Part shown: positions 21,476 through 33,499 of the stretch, piece after piece
Numbering within the stretch: the stretch's first letter is position 1
How the letters are laid out: each line of letters opens with the position of its first letter
Origin: Melieria omissa
Taxonomy: Eukaryota > Arthropoda > Insecta > Diptera > Ulidiidae
NCBI GenBank assembly: GCA_963971225.1
Contig: OZ020269.1
Location: 75,492,450 to 75,556,449, forward strand
Reading direction: 5' to 3'
Length of the DNA: 64,000 nt
Notes under the pieces: model-generated
The model's input: the letters and a program-made list of their open reading frames with translations, nothing else
Told to the model about the DNA's origin: nothing
The model's database searches: none
Translations under genes and position numbers: made by a program

Positions 21476-21881
21476 TTTTGATCCATGAAATGGCCTACAT
21501 AGTCACTACTTCTTGGAACACAAAAAACCCAAAAGCCACTCCGAGGTAATTGAGTCCTTTGTCGATTCATGAATTTTATGCGTATCTTGAAATCTTACTA
21601 TATTCGGGGTCAAAGGCGCACATTGAACCCAAAACCACCCCCGCCCCCGTCAAACACAAAAAGTGCTAGGGTACAAAATATGGTTTCGAATGGTATTCGG
21701 CCCAAAAGTTGTACGCAAACCCCCTACTGTTCGAGTTGTTATCGAAAGAATTGTGGAGTGACACGCACTTTCCTTTTTAAAGCAGCAATGCTCAAACATC
21801 GTTTCTGCGCCATTACCAGAACTGAAATTTGATATTGGCTTAGTGTATTGCCTAAGTACTTATATATAAAAATAACGATAT
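21476..21881 (+). other. Probable piggyBac-like transposase continuation, then unassigned sequence
   Basis: One frame after 21476 gives ILIHEMAYIVTT and another around 21570-21605 gives HEFYAYLEILLYSG, resembling the start of the piggyBac DDE domain (FxAFLGLLxxxG). The frames do not join cleanly. From about 21620 to the Gypsy-B LTR I see no further recognisable sequence. The 4 bases before the LTR are ATAT. Confidence 0.35.
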
Positions 21882-22162
21882 TGTACTGTCCAAATTTATT
21901 TTTTATTTTTCCGAATATATCCAACAATACAACACGAGCTCAACCGCCACGACCGCCGCTTCTGCCTGTCCGTTCTCTTGTCCCTTCTTCGCACCAAATC
22001 GCCGTTACTTCTTCGGCGTCATTCGAATCGGTTCCGAATGGTGCTGCCAAAGTGCCCACCTCGTCATCGTTGCCACTGTTCCGGCATAACAGCTGGGATC
22101 GGTTTCGATCAGTGCTGCCAACATGCCCAACTCGTCGTAGTTGTCACTGTTCCGACATAACA
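21882..22162 (-). repeat. Gypsy-B 3' LTR
   Basis: TGTACTGTCC...CATAACA on the plus strand. The pol frame runs into this LTR and ends at 22144. Two imperfect 69-bp-like internal repeats include the phrase CATAACAGCTGGGATCGG-like and ACTGTTCCG(A/G)CATAACA, giving an internal duplication of the LTR end. Confidence 0.93.
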
Positions 22163-23811
22163 GCTCGGCCAATCTGACAAACCTGATCGACCCGATCAGG
22201 GATGCAAATTTCTTCTTCAAGGTCAGATGAGTGTTGCTCACTAAACCCGCAATCGTCGGCTTGATCCGCATTTCGACTATCGGCCCAACGTCTCATATGC
22301 GACGATTCAATTACGCCATCGTAGGGCTTCTGTGTCACTTGGTTATTTTCAATGTCGCGAATCACATATCGATCATTTGGCAACACTCTGTGCACAACGT
22401 AGGGCCCCCTAAACTTCGCAATAAATTTCTTATTTGACCCCGCGGTGGTATCGACATGCCTAATAACAACAAAATCTCCCTCTATATACACCTTGGCTGG
22501 TCTAAATTTGGCCTTATGCCTCAACAAACTTTTCTCTTGCGACCTCTCAATCCCTTCCGCTGCCCGCCCACGCAACGTGTCAAAATTCCGTTCCATCTGA
22601 CTGTTCACTTTTCCATCCAAATATTCGCCCAACCAATCAACATCCTCGCCGCGCTGGCGGACCCCAAATAACAATTCACTTGGTGTGCACTTGGTGGTTT
22701 GGTGCACCGAGTTATTAATTGCGTATTCCACTCGCCCCAACATTCTAGTCCAATCAGCATGCTGGATGGGCTCAGTCAACTTGCTTAGCATCGACGTAAG
22801 TACCCGATTAACACGCTCGACCTGGCCATTGGCCTGTGGCGAGGCAACGGCTACCTTGACCTGCTTAATATTTCTAACCGACAGAAAATTGCCAAACTCA
22901 TCAAACTGAAAAGCACTACCGCGATCGCTCACGATTCGCCTCGGGCGCCCATAATACTCAAAATACCTCTCCAGGGCAGCGCACACCTCCTTTGTACCCG
23001 TCGACACAACCGGGTAAAGCTTTACATGTTTCGTGAATCCGTCCACAACAGCCAGTATGTGTTTCCGCTTTGAATTAATCGACGGAAGGGGACCGTAATG
23101 GTCAATATGTATTGTGTCGAAGGGTACTGATGGCTTTGGTATGCTATGCAGATTCCGATCACTACAGGGAGCAGAATAAACGATACACTTTAAGCAATTC
23201 TTGATGAACCTCTCTACTTTGGCTTTCATGCCCGGAAACCAATAACGTAACCTAATCTGATTTACAGTTTTCACAATTCCACTGTGTGCAATGCTTTCGT
23301 GTGTCTCTCGCATCACGTTCTCTTCCAATTCCTGTGGCACATACAATAGCAACCGCTCATCGGGGTCTCGCCAATATACCACGCTTGCGATCCATTTGTA
23401 TTGTACAAATGGATCGCAAGCGTCCTCCTCCAATTGATCTCGGATTCGGACAATATTAGGATCACGAACCTGTGCAATCTGCAATCTTGTATCGATATCG
23501 TCCGCTTCAATTGCTGCGACTGGGTGAAATCTACTAAATGCATCAACATGTCCCATATTAACACCACTTCGGTGAAAAATCTCACAATTATATGCACGCA
23601 ACTCCATTACCCAACGGGCAATTTGTGGGTTTGGATTCTTCTTATTCAACGTCATGACCAACGAATTACAATCCGTGACAATCCGAAACGGGATACCGTG
23701 AAGGTATACGTGGAAACGCTTCAAGGAATAAACAATAGCCAAGGTTTCTAATGCAAAACTATGGTATTTGGCCTCGGCCTCAGAAGTTCTCCGTGAATAA
23801 TAGGCGTTGCA
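22144..23811 (-). pseudogene. Gypsy-B RNase H (part) and integrase
   Basis: From 23742: the RNase H C-terminal half (RIVTDCNSLVMTLNKK), then an HHCC zinc domain (HSGIVKTVNQI ... CLKCIVYSAPC), then the integrase core with DHYGPL (Asp), VSDRGSAFQF (Asp) and GQVERVNRVL (Glu), and a C-terminal RGPYVVHRVLPNDRYVIRD segment. All catalytic residues are intact. Upstream, the RNase H start is separated by a frameshift and a small apparent deletion around 23790-23820. Confidence 0.9.
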
Positions 23812-25548
23812 TCAATACTCCCCCGAACCCATGGGAACTCGCGTCGCAATGCAATTCGGTTTCACGCGTTGGGCTATAGATAGCCAAGACGGGGCGGATG
23901 CCAACCTATCCCGCAACTCATTAAACGCCCTGATGCGCTCAGCAGTCATTTCGAATGGACATCCATTTTTCACCAAATCCAATAATGGCTTAGCAATACT
24001 CGAAAAATTAGGGACGAAACGCCGAAAATATGAAAATAAACCCAAACACGCCTGCACCTCCTTCGCGTTGCGCGGCAATGGATACTTCCTAATATTCTCC
24101 ACATGTCGATTACTTGGGCGTATGCCTTTCCTGTCAACCAAATATCCCAAATACTCAACCTCCATGTAACAAAATCGACACTTCTTCAAATTCAATTCCA
24201 ATCGATACTCACTCAGTCGTCTAAGCACTCGTTTTAACAATTCAAAATGCGATTTTAAATCAACAGTTGCAATCAAAATGTCATCAATATACACAATTAT
24301 ACTACCCTCATCAATAAAAGGGCGCAATATTTTCGTAATAAATCTTTGGAACACTGATGGCGCATTCTTTAAGCCGAATGGCATACGCAAATATTCGTAT
24401 TGGCCCATCGGTGTAACAAACGACGTAAACTTGACTGAGCTGTCTGCGATCTTCACCTGGTGAAACCCACTTTTCAAATCCAACACAGTAAAATACTTTT
24501 TCCCCTCCAAATACTCCAAGCAATCCTCAATCAATGGCAATGGATAGTTGTCTCGTACCGTGACATTATTCAATGTCCTAAAGTCGACACACATCCGAGT
24601 TGTCCCATCCTTTTTCTTAACCAAAACAATTGGAGAAGCATACGGCGAATCGCTCGGGCGAACAATACTTTGAACCTGCAAATCGGCCACGATCTTTTGC
24701 ACTTCCGCCTTGTCAAATACGGATAACCGTCTTGGCGCAAAATGAAATGGAATATCAGAAGTAAGCTTCACTTCCATTTCAAAATCATGCTCGGCTTCCG
24801 GTATATTCGACCGCCCCAGGTAATCTTCCCTAACTATACGCATCAATGACTCTCGCAATGTACCACTCAATTGCTCCCCAATGTCGATACCAATACCGCA
24901 TAAATCCACGTCCAATTCAATTGCAAAAATCCAGGGCAACTCGTTAACACAAGCATTCACCTCCAGATCAACAGGCGCATCGCAACAAAGCGCTCGCAAT
25001 GGCGAGTCAAGTTCATTTTTACTCACACAGCATCCACCGAGCCGACGCCCAAATACTTCACCAGCCGAAACAGTCAAGTTCGCAAATATGGTCAAATCAT
25101 GTGCGCAAAAATATGAATAGCAACAACTCCGTTCAATGGTTGACAGTTGGTCACAAAATGCAATTGGTTTTATTTTTTCAAATTCAATTTGTTCTGTGTG
25201 GCGCCTACCCAACACAATATTTTTATTCAATGAACAACAATTTGCAATTTTTTTATCAAGGGATTCAGAACAGTTCAAGTTAACATTAGTTTGAATCAAT
25301 TTGATGCCAAATGCATCCAGAAAATCGCGTCCCAATAACAATGGTATGGGCAACACGTCTTCCGCAATTATAAAAATATTAATCGACTTAATTCGACTTC
25401 CAAATTCAATTTCAATCAGCACTCGGCCATAGGTAAACAATTTCACATCACCAATTCCCTTGTACTGTGAATAGGTCAAAGGGATTTCACTCAATTCACA
25501 TGGCACCACAGACCGGCGAATAAAGCTTACGGGACTCCCTGTGTCAAA
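23812..25548 (-). pseudogene. Gypsy-B protease and reverse transcriptase
   Basis: The frame enters from RTE-derived antisense sequence. The genuine protease begins at the FDTGSPVSFI active site next to the insertion boundary (about 25520-25548). RT motifs follow: MCVDFRTLNNV, YPLPLIEDCLEYL, VLDLKSGFHQV, FGLKNAPSVFQRFI, the catalytic IVYIDDILI and GYLVDRKGI. Near 23885 a frameshift ends the useful frame just before RNase H. Confidence 0.9.
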
Positions 25549-27151
25549 CAAAGACGGCAACGACGAAGGGAACAATACCGCCAGTGGTGAAGATGTCCAG
25601 ATGGCACCAATCGACGACGACGGTGTGGATGTGCCACCGCCCAGCCATGACGAGGTCCGGGTCGCTATCCAGCGACTCAAGAACAACAAAGCTGCAGGGC
25701 CGGATGGGCTACCAGCTGAATTGTTCAAGGCCGGCGGCGGTGAGCTGATTGGGTGCATGCATCAGCTCATTTGCAAAATATGGCTGGAGGAACGAATGCC
25801 CAACGATTGGAACCTCAGTGCCCTTTGTCCTGTGCTGAAGAAAGGCGACCCAACAATATGCGCCAACTACAGGGGTATCAGCCTACTTCCCATTGCATAC
25901 AAGGTCCTGACGAGCGTATTATGTGAAAGACTAAAGCCACTCGCCAAGGCGCTGATTGGACCTTATCAGTGCGGCTTTAGACCTGGTAAGTCCACCATCG
26001 ACCAGATATTCACTCTACGCCAAATCCTGGAGAAGACCCATGAGAACCAAATCGATACACACCATCTCTTCATCGACTACAAGGCAGCATTCGATAGCCC
26101 GATAAGGGATCGCCTATATGCCGCATTGTCTGAACTTGGTATCCCTGCAAAGCTCGTTAGACTTTGCAGAGCGACGTTGAGCAATACGCGCAGCTCCGTC
26201 AAGGTTGGAAGTGACCTCTCCGACCCCTTTGATACCGTTCGAGGTTTCAGACAGGGCGATCCTTTGTCCTGCGACCTCTTCAACTTCACCATGGAGAGTG
26301 TTCTGCGCAAGGCCGGTGTACATCGTAATGGCACAATTTTCAACAAAAGTGTCCAGCTCCTTGCTTACGCTGATGATATTGATGTCATCGGACGTAACAA
26401 GCGAGATGTCACCGCTGCCTTTGCGGCTATCGAAAGAGAATCTGCCAAAATGGGTCTGGTGGTAAATGAGGGCAAGACGAAGTATATGCTGTCTACACGC
26501 AGGGACTCGCAGCGGCTAGGGTCTCACGTCGAGGCCGACAGGTATGCTTTTGAAGTTGTCAAGGAATTCGTCTACCTTGGCACCGCCATCAACAGCAGCA
26601 ATGATGTCAGTCTGGAGATAAAGCGAAGGATAACTCTTGCCAACAGGAGCTACTACGGTCTCGGTAGGCAATTGAGAAGTAGAGACCTCTCTCGACCGAC
26701 AAAACTTTCACTCTATAGGACGCTTATCTTGCCCGTGCTCCTCTATGGCGCTGAAGCATGGACAATGACACGAAACGACATAGCGGCCCTTGGAGTGTTC
26801 GAGAGGAAGGTGCTTCGCAAAATCTTCGGCCCTGTTCGGGTTGGTGACGACTATCGCATACGAACCAATAACGAGCTGTATGAGCTGTATAAGGACATGG
26901 ACGTAGCGCAGCGAATTAACATCCAGCGGCTACGCTGGCTCGGTCATGTCTGCCGCATGGACGACGAAGCTCCGGCGAAAAAGGCATTCGATGCGATGGT
27001 TGGAGGTCGACGGCGAAGAGGGAGGCCGTGTCTCCGGTGGAAGGACCAAGTGGAAGAGGCCCTGGTATCTCTTGGTGTGACCAACTGGAGAAGGCGCGCG
27101 CGAAGCAGAGGCGCCTGGAGAGAAGTTTTGCGGCAGGCCGTAACCCGATAA
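25541..27151 (+). CDS. RTE-like LINE reverse transcriptase (C-terminal part of ORF2)
   Basis: An uninterrupted 536-codon frame. RT homology starts at about residue 30 (DEVRVAIQRLKNNKAAGPDG), then CANYRGISLLPIAYKVL, FRPGKSTIDQIFTLR, LFIDYKAAFDS (catalytic Asp), GFRQGDPLSCDLFN, LLAYADDIDVI (catalytic YADD at about residue 270) and a C-terminal region with LYGAEAWTM and RLRWLGHVCRM, common in RTE and related insect LINEs. The first roughly 20 residues derive from Gypsy-B antisense sequence, so this is not a native start. The endonuclease domain is missing, so it is immobile but otherwise well preserved. Decayed relatives are at 55795-56153 and 60944-61192. Confidence 0.85.
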   Translation: MSNKDGNDEGNNTASGEDVQMAPIDDDGVDVPPPSHDEVRVAIQRLKNNKAAGPDGLPAELFKAGGGELIGCMHQLICKIWLEERMPNDWNLSALCPVLKKGDPTICANYRGISLLPIAYKVLTSVLCERLKPLAKALIGPYQCGFRPGKSTIDQIFTLRQILEKTHENQIDTHHLFIDYKAAFDSPIRDRLYAALSELGIPAKLVRLCRATLSNTRSSVKVGSDLSDPFDTVRGFRQGDPLSCDLFNFTMESVLRKAGVHRNGTIFNKSVQLLAYADDIDVIGRNKRDVTAAFAAIERESAKMGLVVNEGKTKYMLSTRRDSQRLGSHVEADRYAFEVVKEFVYLGTAINSSNDVSLEIKRRITLANRSYYGLGRQLRSRDLSRPTKLSLYRTLILPVLLYGAEAWTMTRNDIAALGVFERKVLRKIFGPVRVGDDYRIRTNNELYELYKDMDVAQRINIQRLRWLGHVCRMDDEAPAKKAFDAMVGGRRRRGRPCLRWKDQVEEALVSLGVTNWRRRARSRGAWREVLRQAVTR

Positions 27152-27178
27152 CGGGTTGTTATGGCCAGTTAAGTAAGT
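25549..27178 (+). mobile_element. 5'-truncated RTE-like non-LTR retrotransposon
   Basis: Plus-strand insertion inside minus-strand Gypsy-B. It lacks the endonuclease half and ends with a TAAGTAAGTAA tail, a short tandem tail like those of RTE-type LINEs. There is no target duplication, and the Gypsy-B sequence between the gag capsid and the protease active site is absent, so the insertion was accompanied by, or followed, a target deletion. The junctions are at about 25549 and 27178. Confidence 0.8.
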
Positions 27179-27179
27179 A

Positions 27180-27924
27180 ACTCGTCGTGGTCGATCACTG
27201 AGCTGCGTGCAGCTACCTCCTTCATCCGAATGACGTAATTGTACAATCCCAGCCTCGGATCGTACTCGATTTGACCCAACTCATGCAATATGTCTGTCAG
27301 TGTAAACGAGCGATGGAATTGCTCAAGCATTGCGGCCCGCAATTCCCGCCAAGTGCGAGCGACAATTGTGCGCAGCCATGTTTTGGCGGTACCAGCCATC
27401 AATTTCCGCGCGCTCAAAAGCGTAAAGTTTTCTCCGTATTGCGCCGGTGGGACCATATTTTCCAGATCAGAAATCCACTTTTCGATAGCATACGAATCGT
27501 CGCCAGTAAACGGTGCAATAGTGCCTTCGATCTTCGAAAAGTCGAAGCGTCGATAAAATGGCGGCGCCTGCTGAGGCTCCACTACTGGCTCAGCCTCGTC
27601 GATTAAGCTGCGCACCTGTGCACGTGTCACATTAACAGCATCGATCCGTAAATCGCCTTCCAACTCGGCGACTTCACGCCGCAGTTGCAACAACCGGCGC
27701 TTCTTCTCAAGCTGTACCAACTCGCGATCAAACTGGTCATCGTGCTTCGGTTGGCCGTCGTCACCGTCGTTGGCTCCGCTACTTCTCTCGTTCTGAGCAG
27801 CCAACTGGCGGTGCTCCGCGTAGAACGCCCGCAGTTGAGGCAGCGCCCATTGTTCGTCGAAGGCCACTCCTTCGGCGTTCATCAGCTCCGCTAACTGTCG
27901 CTTCGACATCTTTAAGTAGTCCAT
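27180..27924 (-). pseudogene. Gypsy-B gag, 3' truncated
   Basis: It begins MDYLKMSKRQLAELMNAEGV, a SAP-like opening also seen in Gypsy-A gag, followed by a charged helical region (QLEKKRRLLQLRREVAELEG) and a retrotransposon gag/capsid core (IEKWISDLENM; TAKTWLRTIVARTWRELRAA; LGLYNYVIRMKEV). The frame is cut at the RTE-like junction after VIDHDEL, so the nucleocapsid zinc knuckle is lost. A longer frame runs upstream through the LTR, but the ATG at 27924-27922 is the sensible start. Confidence 0.85.
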
Positions 27925-27947
27925 CGTTGTCACCCCACACTTGAAGT

Positions 27948-28228
27948 TGTACTGTCCAAATTTATTTTTTATTTTTCCGAATATATCCAACAATACAACA
28001 CGAGCTCAACCGCCACGACCGCCGCTTCTGCCTGTCCGTTCTCTTGTCCCTTCTTCGCACCAAATCGCCGTTACTTCTTCGGCGTCATTCGAATCGGTTC
28101 CGAATGGTGCTGCCAAAGTGCCCACCTCGTCATCGTTGCCACTGTTCCGGCATAACAGCTGGGATCGGTTTCGATCAGTGCTGCCAACGTGCCCAACTCG
28201 TCGTAGTTGCCACTGTTCCGACATAACA
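27948..28228 (-). repeat. Gypsy-B 5' LTR
   Basis: 281 bp, identical to the 3' LTR except for G/A near position 250 and C/T near position 270 by eye, indicating recent insertion. The sequence just inside (minus strand ACTTCAAGTGTGGGGTGAC) does not match a tRNA 3' end that I recognise, so the primer is unidentified. Confidence 0.93.
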
Positions 28229-28386
28229 ATATAAATAAAACTTCCGACCAAATCCGACCTCAACCGACCAAATTAAAAGTTAACGTTATCTTTAAAATCA
28301 TTTTTAATTAAAAGTTCATTTTTTTTTTTATTTTGTGTACGAATAAAAAGATATTCACATTACAAAACGGACTGAAATTCGTTTAA

Positions 28387-29079
28387 GGCCAGGTTCCTCC
28401 AAAAAACACGTTTTTTTCAAAAAATTCCATTTTTTGTTGAAAAATAATTTGAAAATAATTTTTTTTACAAATAAAAGTACATACATTAAGCTACTAAAAA
28501 AAACATGTTTTTTTTTTTTATTATGGTGGCTACGAAAACAGCTGCTCAAACTCGTCCGATTTGTTGATGAGTGTCACCATTTCTTGGAAACAAATCATCG
28601 GAAAGCAAAAAGCAAAACAGTTTCATATTCTGTATCGAATTGTTTATGGTCGCAACTAGAATAAAATATTTTTACTGAAAAACTAACAAAATGGCGTACT
28701 TTTTAATGTTTGACCCTTTTTTTGCACTTTTGATTGTTAATAACTTTTTTAAATAACAATGAATATTTTTGGTTGTAGTTCCGACCATAGAGAGACATTT
28801 AAAGAGTAAAATTCCGTTTGGTTCATGATGAAAAGTGAAATAGTTTTGAAATACGAGTGACACTCAATTGAAAAAATGTAGTTTCGAGAAAAAGCCGATT
28901 AAAGATTCACCGCGGGCGAATTCACCGCTTGAGCGCGCACCGTCCTCCCTTATCTCAACCTACTTCTAGGCAGCCCATACCTTTGGGACTAATTACACCT
29001 CATTTCTAAGAGTATTTTCTAGCAATTTATAGAAAACAAAAATTTCGATTTTTTGAAAATTGTTTGGAGGAACCTGGCC
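28387..29079. mobile_element. TTAA-flanked inverted-repeat element
   Basis: Ends GGCCAGGTTCCTCCAAA and TTTGGAGGAACCTGGCC are perfect inverted repeats, flanked by TTAA (28383-28386, 29080-29083). The interior phrase TGTAGTTTCGAGAAAAAG near 28880 is shared with the element at 29939-30897, suggesting related families. No ORF of note. Confidence 0.9.
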
Positions 29080-29692
29080 TTAAGCAGACCAGCGGACCAA
29101 AGTAAAATAACACAGAGCAACAAAATCGACATTATTTTTTTTTCTGAAATCAAACCATACTTTTCTAAAGGATATTTGGACGCTAATCACAACTGCGTAC
29201 TTAGTTTTTTGATGGTTTTACTAGAATTTTTGCTATCAATGGTGAATATAGAAATGTATTTAGATGGGAAATGTTTATAATGATTATGATTTCATTTAAA
29301 TTATTTCATTCAGTTCAATCGCATCAAAGATATTTAATAATAAATGCGAAAATATTCATCTGAACACATTCATCATCTTTTGATTAAATTATCGTATTGT
29401 GAGTTTATATTACCAATCAAAATTAATAATAACATATTTTTAGTATGTATTAAGAGCTCTGAAGATTCACATTACTATAACACACAAATTTTGAAATAAA
29501 TTATTCTAAGAAACGTTGTCGTTTTGTCGTGTTTTCATCATGAAATTATTTGTGTGAAAGCAAAATTGAAATTTGTATTAAAATTTTGTCTATTTTAATC
29601 AATTGTGGTAATAACAATTGTATTTCTACAATACTGTAATTCTAACTATTGTAAAATGACTGTAAATTTTACAGTTTCGTTAAGATATTTAA

Positions 29693-31352
29693 AGGGGTCT
29701 TACTATGTAATACCTCATTTCCGAACGCTATATTCAAAAATTGATTACTAGAAAACTACAAATGATTTCGGGAAGCAGGTTTTGTAATGTTATCATTCAT
29801 TATTGAACTTTTTTTGGTTTTACATAAAAATGACGTATGTGACCGCTACACGTCCTTCACTGCGTCCTCGTCAAAAGTGTCCAGGGCGCACGGGGTGAAC
29901 GATTTTGACCGATCCAAAAAACCTTTAAGGCAGGTTTCTACCTTGTGCGGCCGAGAAAACATGTTTTTTTGACAAATTTTTGATGGGAAGGTTTTTAAGA
30001 TAAACACTGGAAAATTTTTTCAGATGTAGGTATATGTTTATTGTACAAGTAAAAAAGTTTCAAGATAAAATATGCAAAGGGGGGGAGGGGGCCATCGAGC
30101 AATGGCGGCAGGACTTCCTTACTCGCGGAAGTCCTGCCGCTGTTTGAGATGACTTGAAACACAAAAATTAAATTTTTTCTTATTCTGTATCCTTTTGTCT
30201 ATGGCTGGAACTAGGATTTAAAAAAAAAAATGAAAAATGAAGGATATATGCGATTTTGACTAAAAAACTCAATTTTTACCTACTTTTTTCAATACAAATT
30301 TCTATTTTTAATGAACAAAAATTATTATTTCTTGAAGATCATAGTTCGGGCCATAGCTAAGACCTTGATAAATGACTGTTTAAAATTTCGTAGCTATTGC
30401 TCAACTCGTGTTGCCTAAATCACTTCCGCAAGGTCAAAAAATGTAGTTTTGAGAAAAACGCGTTCAAAGTTTTGCTTCAGTACTCGGCGCGCTCGACACC
30501 GCTACCTGTTTCGATAAATTGCTTCCGTAATTCGAAAGATTTCAACTTCAAATTTTGGGAGCGTATTCTACAATCATGTATTAATCCATAGTATAATTAT
30601 AAAGTAGTCTAACCTGAACTCTCCCCTCTTTTGAGTACAAATTTTTTGAAATTTCTTTCACAATATTTCATTTTGATGTACAAAATTTGTCAACGGAAAA
30701 CATAAACTCATATTGATTTGACACAAAGTATTTTCAAAACTCTGTTCATAAAATTTTCTGCCAATTTTTGTAAACAAAATAGAAATACATTAGAAATACT
30801 CTCTCAGGTTAGACTACTTTATTATTATACTATGGTATTAATCCAAAACTGCATGAAAAAAATCGATTTTTTTTTACCGCACAAGGTAGAAACCCCCTTA
30901 AAATTTATTTTTCTCATCCCCTTGGCTATGGATAGACACGAGCATTTTCAAAAATTCTTATAGTAATAGAATTTTGAAAAAAAAAAATTTTGTTGCAACT
31001 TTTTTTCTGCTATTCAAGGGTGTTAAAAATTGTTGGACAAGAATTAAAAAAAAAGCTCGTGTCTATCTGTTGCGACATGTTTTCTGATAATAAAAATTTG
31101 TAGTATGACAAGGTCGGTCAGGTAGATTTTTCCAAAACGTTCACCCTCCACCACCTCTAAACGACGAGGACGCAGTGAAGGACGTGTAGCGGTCACATAC
31201 GTCATTTTTATGTAAAACCAAAAAAACTTTGTAAAGTTCAATAATGAATGATAACATTACAAAAAACTGCTTCCCGAAATCATTTGTAGTTTTCTAGTAA
31301 TCAATTTTTGAATATAGCGCTCGGAAATGAGGTATTACATAGTAAAACCCCC
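29693..31352. mobile_element. Long-TIR TTAA element with an empty site in the window
   Basis: Terminal inverted repeats of roughly 190 bp (left from AGGGGTCTTACTATGTAATA; right ends with the complement), flanked by TTAA (29689-29692, 31353-31356). The paralogous sequence at about 37480 reads continuously through a single TTAA, which proves the insertion and its duplication. The interior contains another TTAA element at 29939-30897. Confidence 0.92.
29939..30897. mobile_element. TTAA-flanked element nested in the long-TIR element
   Basis: The left end GGCAGGTTTCTACCTTGTGC and right end GCACAAGGTAGAAACCCCC are inverted and flanked by TTAA (29935-29938, 30898-30901). Inside are a perfect hairpin with 14-bp arms (GCGGCAGGACTTCC, about 30103-30138) and an inverted pair around GTAGTCTAACCTGA (30604-30617) and TCAGGTTAGACTAC (30806-30819), possibly a third nested element. 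Confidence 0.85.
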
Positions 31353-31356
31353 TTAA

Positions 31357-31593
31357 TCTTTCAAACATTTCTTTATTTCTTGATTGCAGTCAGGAAATTA
31401 GGCATCAAATTTACTCCCAGAACCAACAGAAAATCGTTATGAGCTAACACTGCTTGTCCGGCCAAAAAGAAGTGGCGCTACTTAGGATTTACTTTGCAGT
31501 AAGCATAACTGACCAACAGCGCGGGGAGTGTACTCGCAACGGAATTAACTTAAACCTTACAAACAAGATGCAGCGATCGTATCATTGATATCT
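31357..31593. other. RpS16 downstream flank
   Basis: To about 31505 this is the end of the inverted tandem-unit-like segment (including CTGTTGGTTC-like and GGCCAAAAAGAAGTGGCGC words). From there to the polyadenylation signal nothing is recognised. Confidence 0.45.
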
Positions 31594-31599
31594 TTTATT
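31594..31599 (-). terminator. RpS16 polyadenylation signal
   Basis: The minus strand reads AATAAA about 56 bases beyond the RpS16 stop codon, at the expected distance for a short ribosomal protein 3' UTR. Confidence 0.7.
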
Positions 31600-31654
31600 A
31601 TGATCATTGAGAACGTTATATAAAATAACTAAATACATATAAGAACATATCGTA

Positions 31655-32702
<1,048 letters not shown>

Positions 32703-32727
32703 GTTGTCCTCTGATTTCGGAAGAAAA

Positions 32728-32739
32728 GACCGGAAGTTT
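32728..32739 (-). promoter_or_regulatory. RpS16 pyrimidine tract (probable TOP start)
   Basis: On the minus strand, about 25-35 bases before the ATG, the sequence reads TCTTTTCTTCC. Ribosomal protein mRNAs in animals start at such a terminal oligopyrimidine tract, which couples their translation to growth signalling. No TATA box is seen upstream. The exact transcription start is inferred. Confidence 0.6.
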
Positions 32740-32744
32740 GCGCG

Positions 32745-32969
32745 TTTCCTATGAACAGTAACTTAACGAAACTAAACGTAATTTTGACATATTAAATAGC
32801 GACACCTAGTTTTCAGTATAAAGTGGTTATCTTTAATAGACTTGCCGTATTCAACCAATGTTAAACAATATTAACAGACCGATAATTTTTTTAATTTAAA
32901 TTTAGACTCCCAAATAAATGAAACTATGTATATGTGCAGCAGATATGATTTAATGTTGTATGGAGATTC
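32745..32969. other. RpS16 upstream region
   Basis: AT-rich, with no recognised element. It would hold the RpS16 core promoter. A TTAA element begins at 32974. Confidence 0.4.
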
Positions 32970-32973
32970 TTAA

Positions 32974-33495
32974 CCCTTTCGCTACAGGTGCTTACTAGCG
33001 AAAGTTAAAATTTTAAATTTTACGTTTGAGGCTTCTATGTGGTTATATTAGCAACATTCCAAAAGACATTTTTTACTTTTTTTTTTACTCGGACTCTGTA
33101 TTTTAGAGTGTTTTTCTATGAGAGCAACCACATCGTTGTGGCTGTAATAATTACTTAAACATAAAACTTTTTACGCATATCGAAAATTTGAATATTTCTT
33201 CATTTATTTAAGCCAAAATTAAAACAAAAAGGTATCTAAATTGAAAGAAAACGTCAAATTAAAAAAATTATCTAAAGTTTTCTGGTTTTTCTTCCTTTAC
33301 TATGTCAAGATATACCATTAAAAAAAGTGTATACTTCTCGTCTTTAAACTTTAATATTCAGTATATTAATTTCGTATTTTTCCAAAAACTTCAAACTATT
33401 CTAAGGAACAACAAAAAATGTGTTCTTGAAACCACAGAGAGTTCAGACGTCCACAAAGTAGCAATGTGCCATATGGCAACAAAAAAGCGAAAGGG
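32974..33495. mobile_element. TTAA-flanked MITE (CCCTTTCGC ends)
   Basis: Ends CCCTTTCGCT and AGCGAAAGGG are inverted and flanked by TTAA (32970-32973, 33496-33499). 522 bp. Terminal CCCTTTCG is shared with the MITE at 18619-18855, indicating one superfamily. An ORF of 65 codons inside has no known domain. Confidence 0.87.
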
Positions 33496-33499
33496 TTAA

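Larger units (their letters stand above)
21882..28228 (-). mobile_element. Gypsy-B: recent Gypsy-type retrotransposon disrupted by an RTE-like LINE
   Basis: LTRs of 281 bp differ at two positions by eye. The element is flanked by ATAT (21878-21881, 28229-28232). Minus-strand order: gag, (RTE-like insertion), protease, RT, RNase H, integrase. Integrase lies downstream of RNase H, so it is Gypsy-type. Pol is broken by frameshifts around 23790-23890, and the gag/protease junction is missing, so it cannot move alone. No env-like frame is seen. Confidence 0.95.
29150..31505 (-). repeat. Inverted, diverged copy of part of the tandem unit
   Basis: Apart from the insertion at 29693-31352, the sequence matches the reverse complement of about 37320-38500 in tandem unit 1. 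ATGGTGAATATAGAAATGTA near 29235, GAGCTCTGAAGAT near 29454, ATTGTGGTAATAAC near 29603, and GTGGCGCTACTTAGGATTTA near 31472 all have counterparts there in reversed order. It lacks the mariner-like element present in the tandem units, so it represents an older state of the segment. RpS16 lies just beyond. Confidence 0.8.

Noticed and set aside
22163..22178. tRNA-Leu 5' end-like sequence next to the Gypsy-B 3' LTR (minus strand GTCAGATTGGCCGAGC)
   Set aside because: It is within the coding end of pol and differs from the tRNA by an insertion and a deletion; I treat it as coincidence.
27925..27993. Extended N-terminus of Gypsy-B gag into the LTR
   Set aside because: The extra codons lie in the 5' LTR and primer region; the ATG at 27924-27922 fits the SAP-like start.
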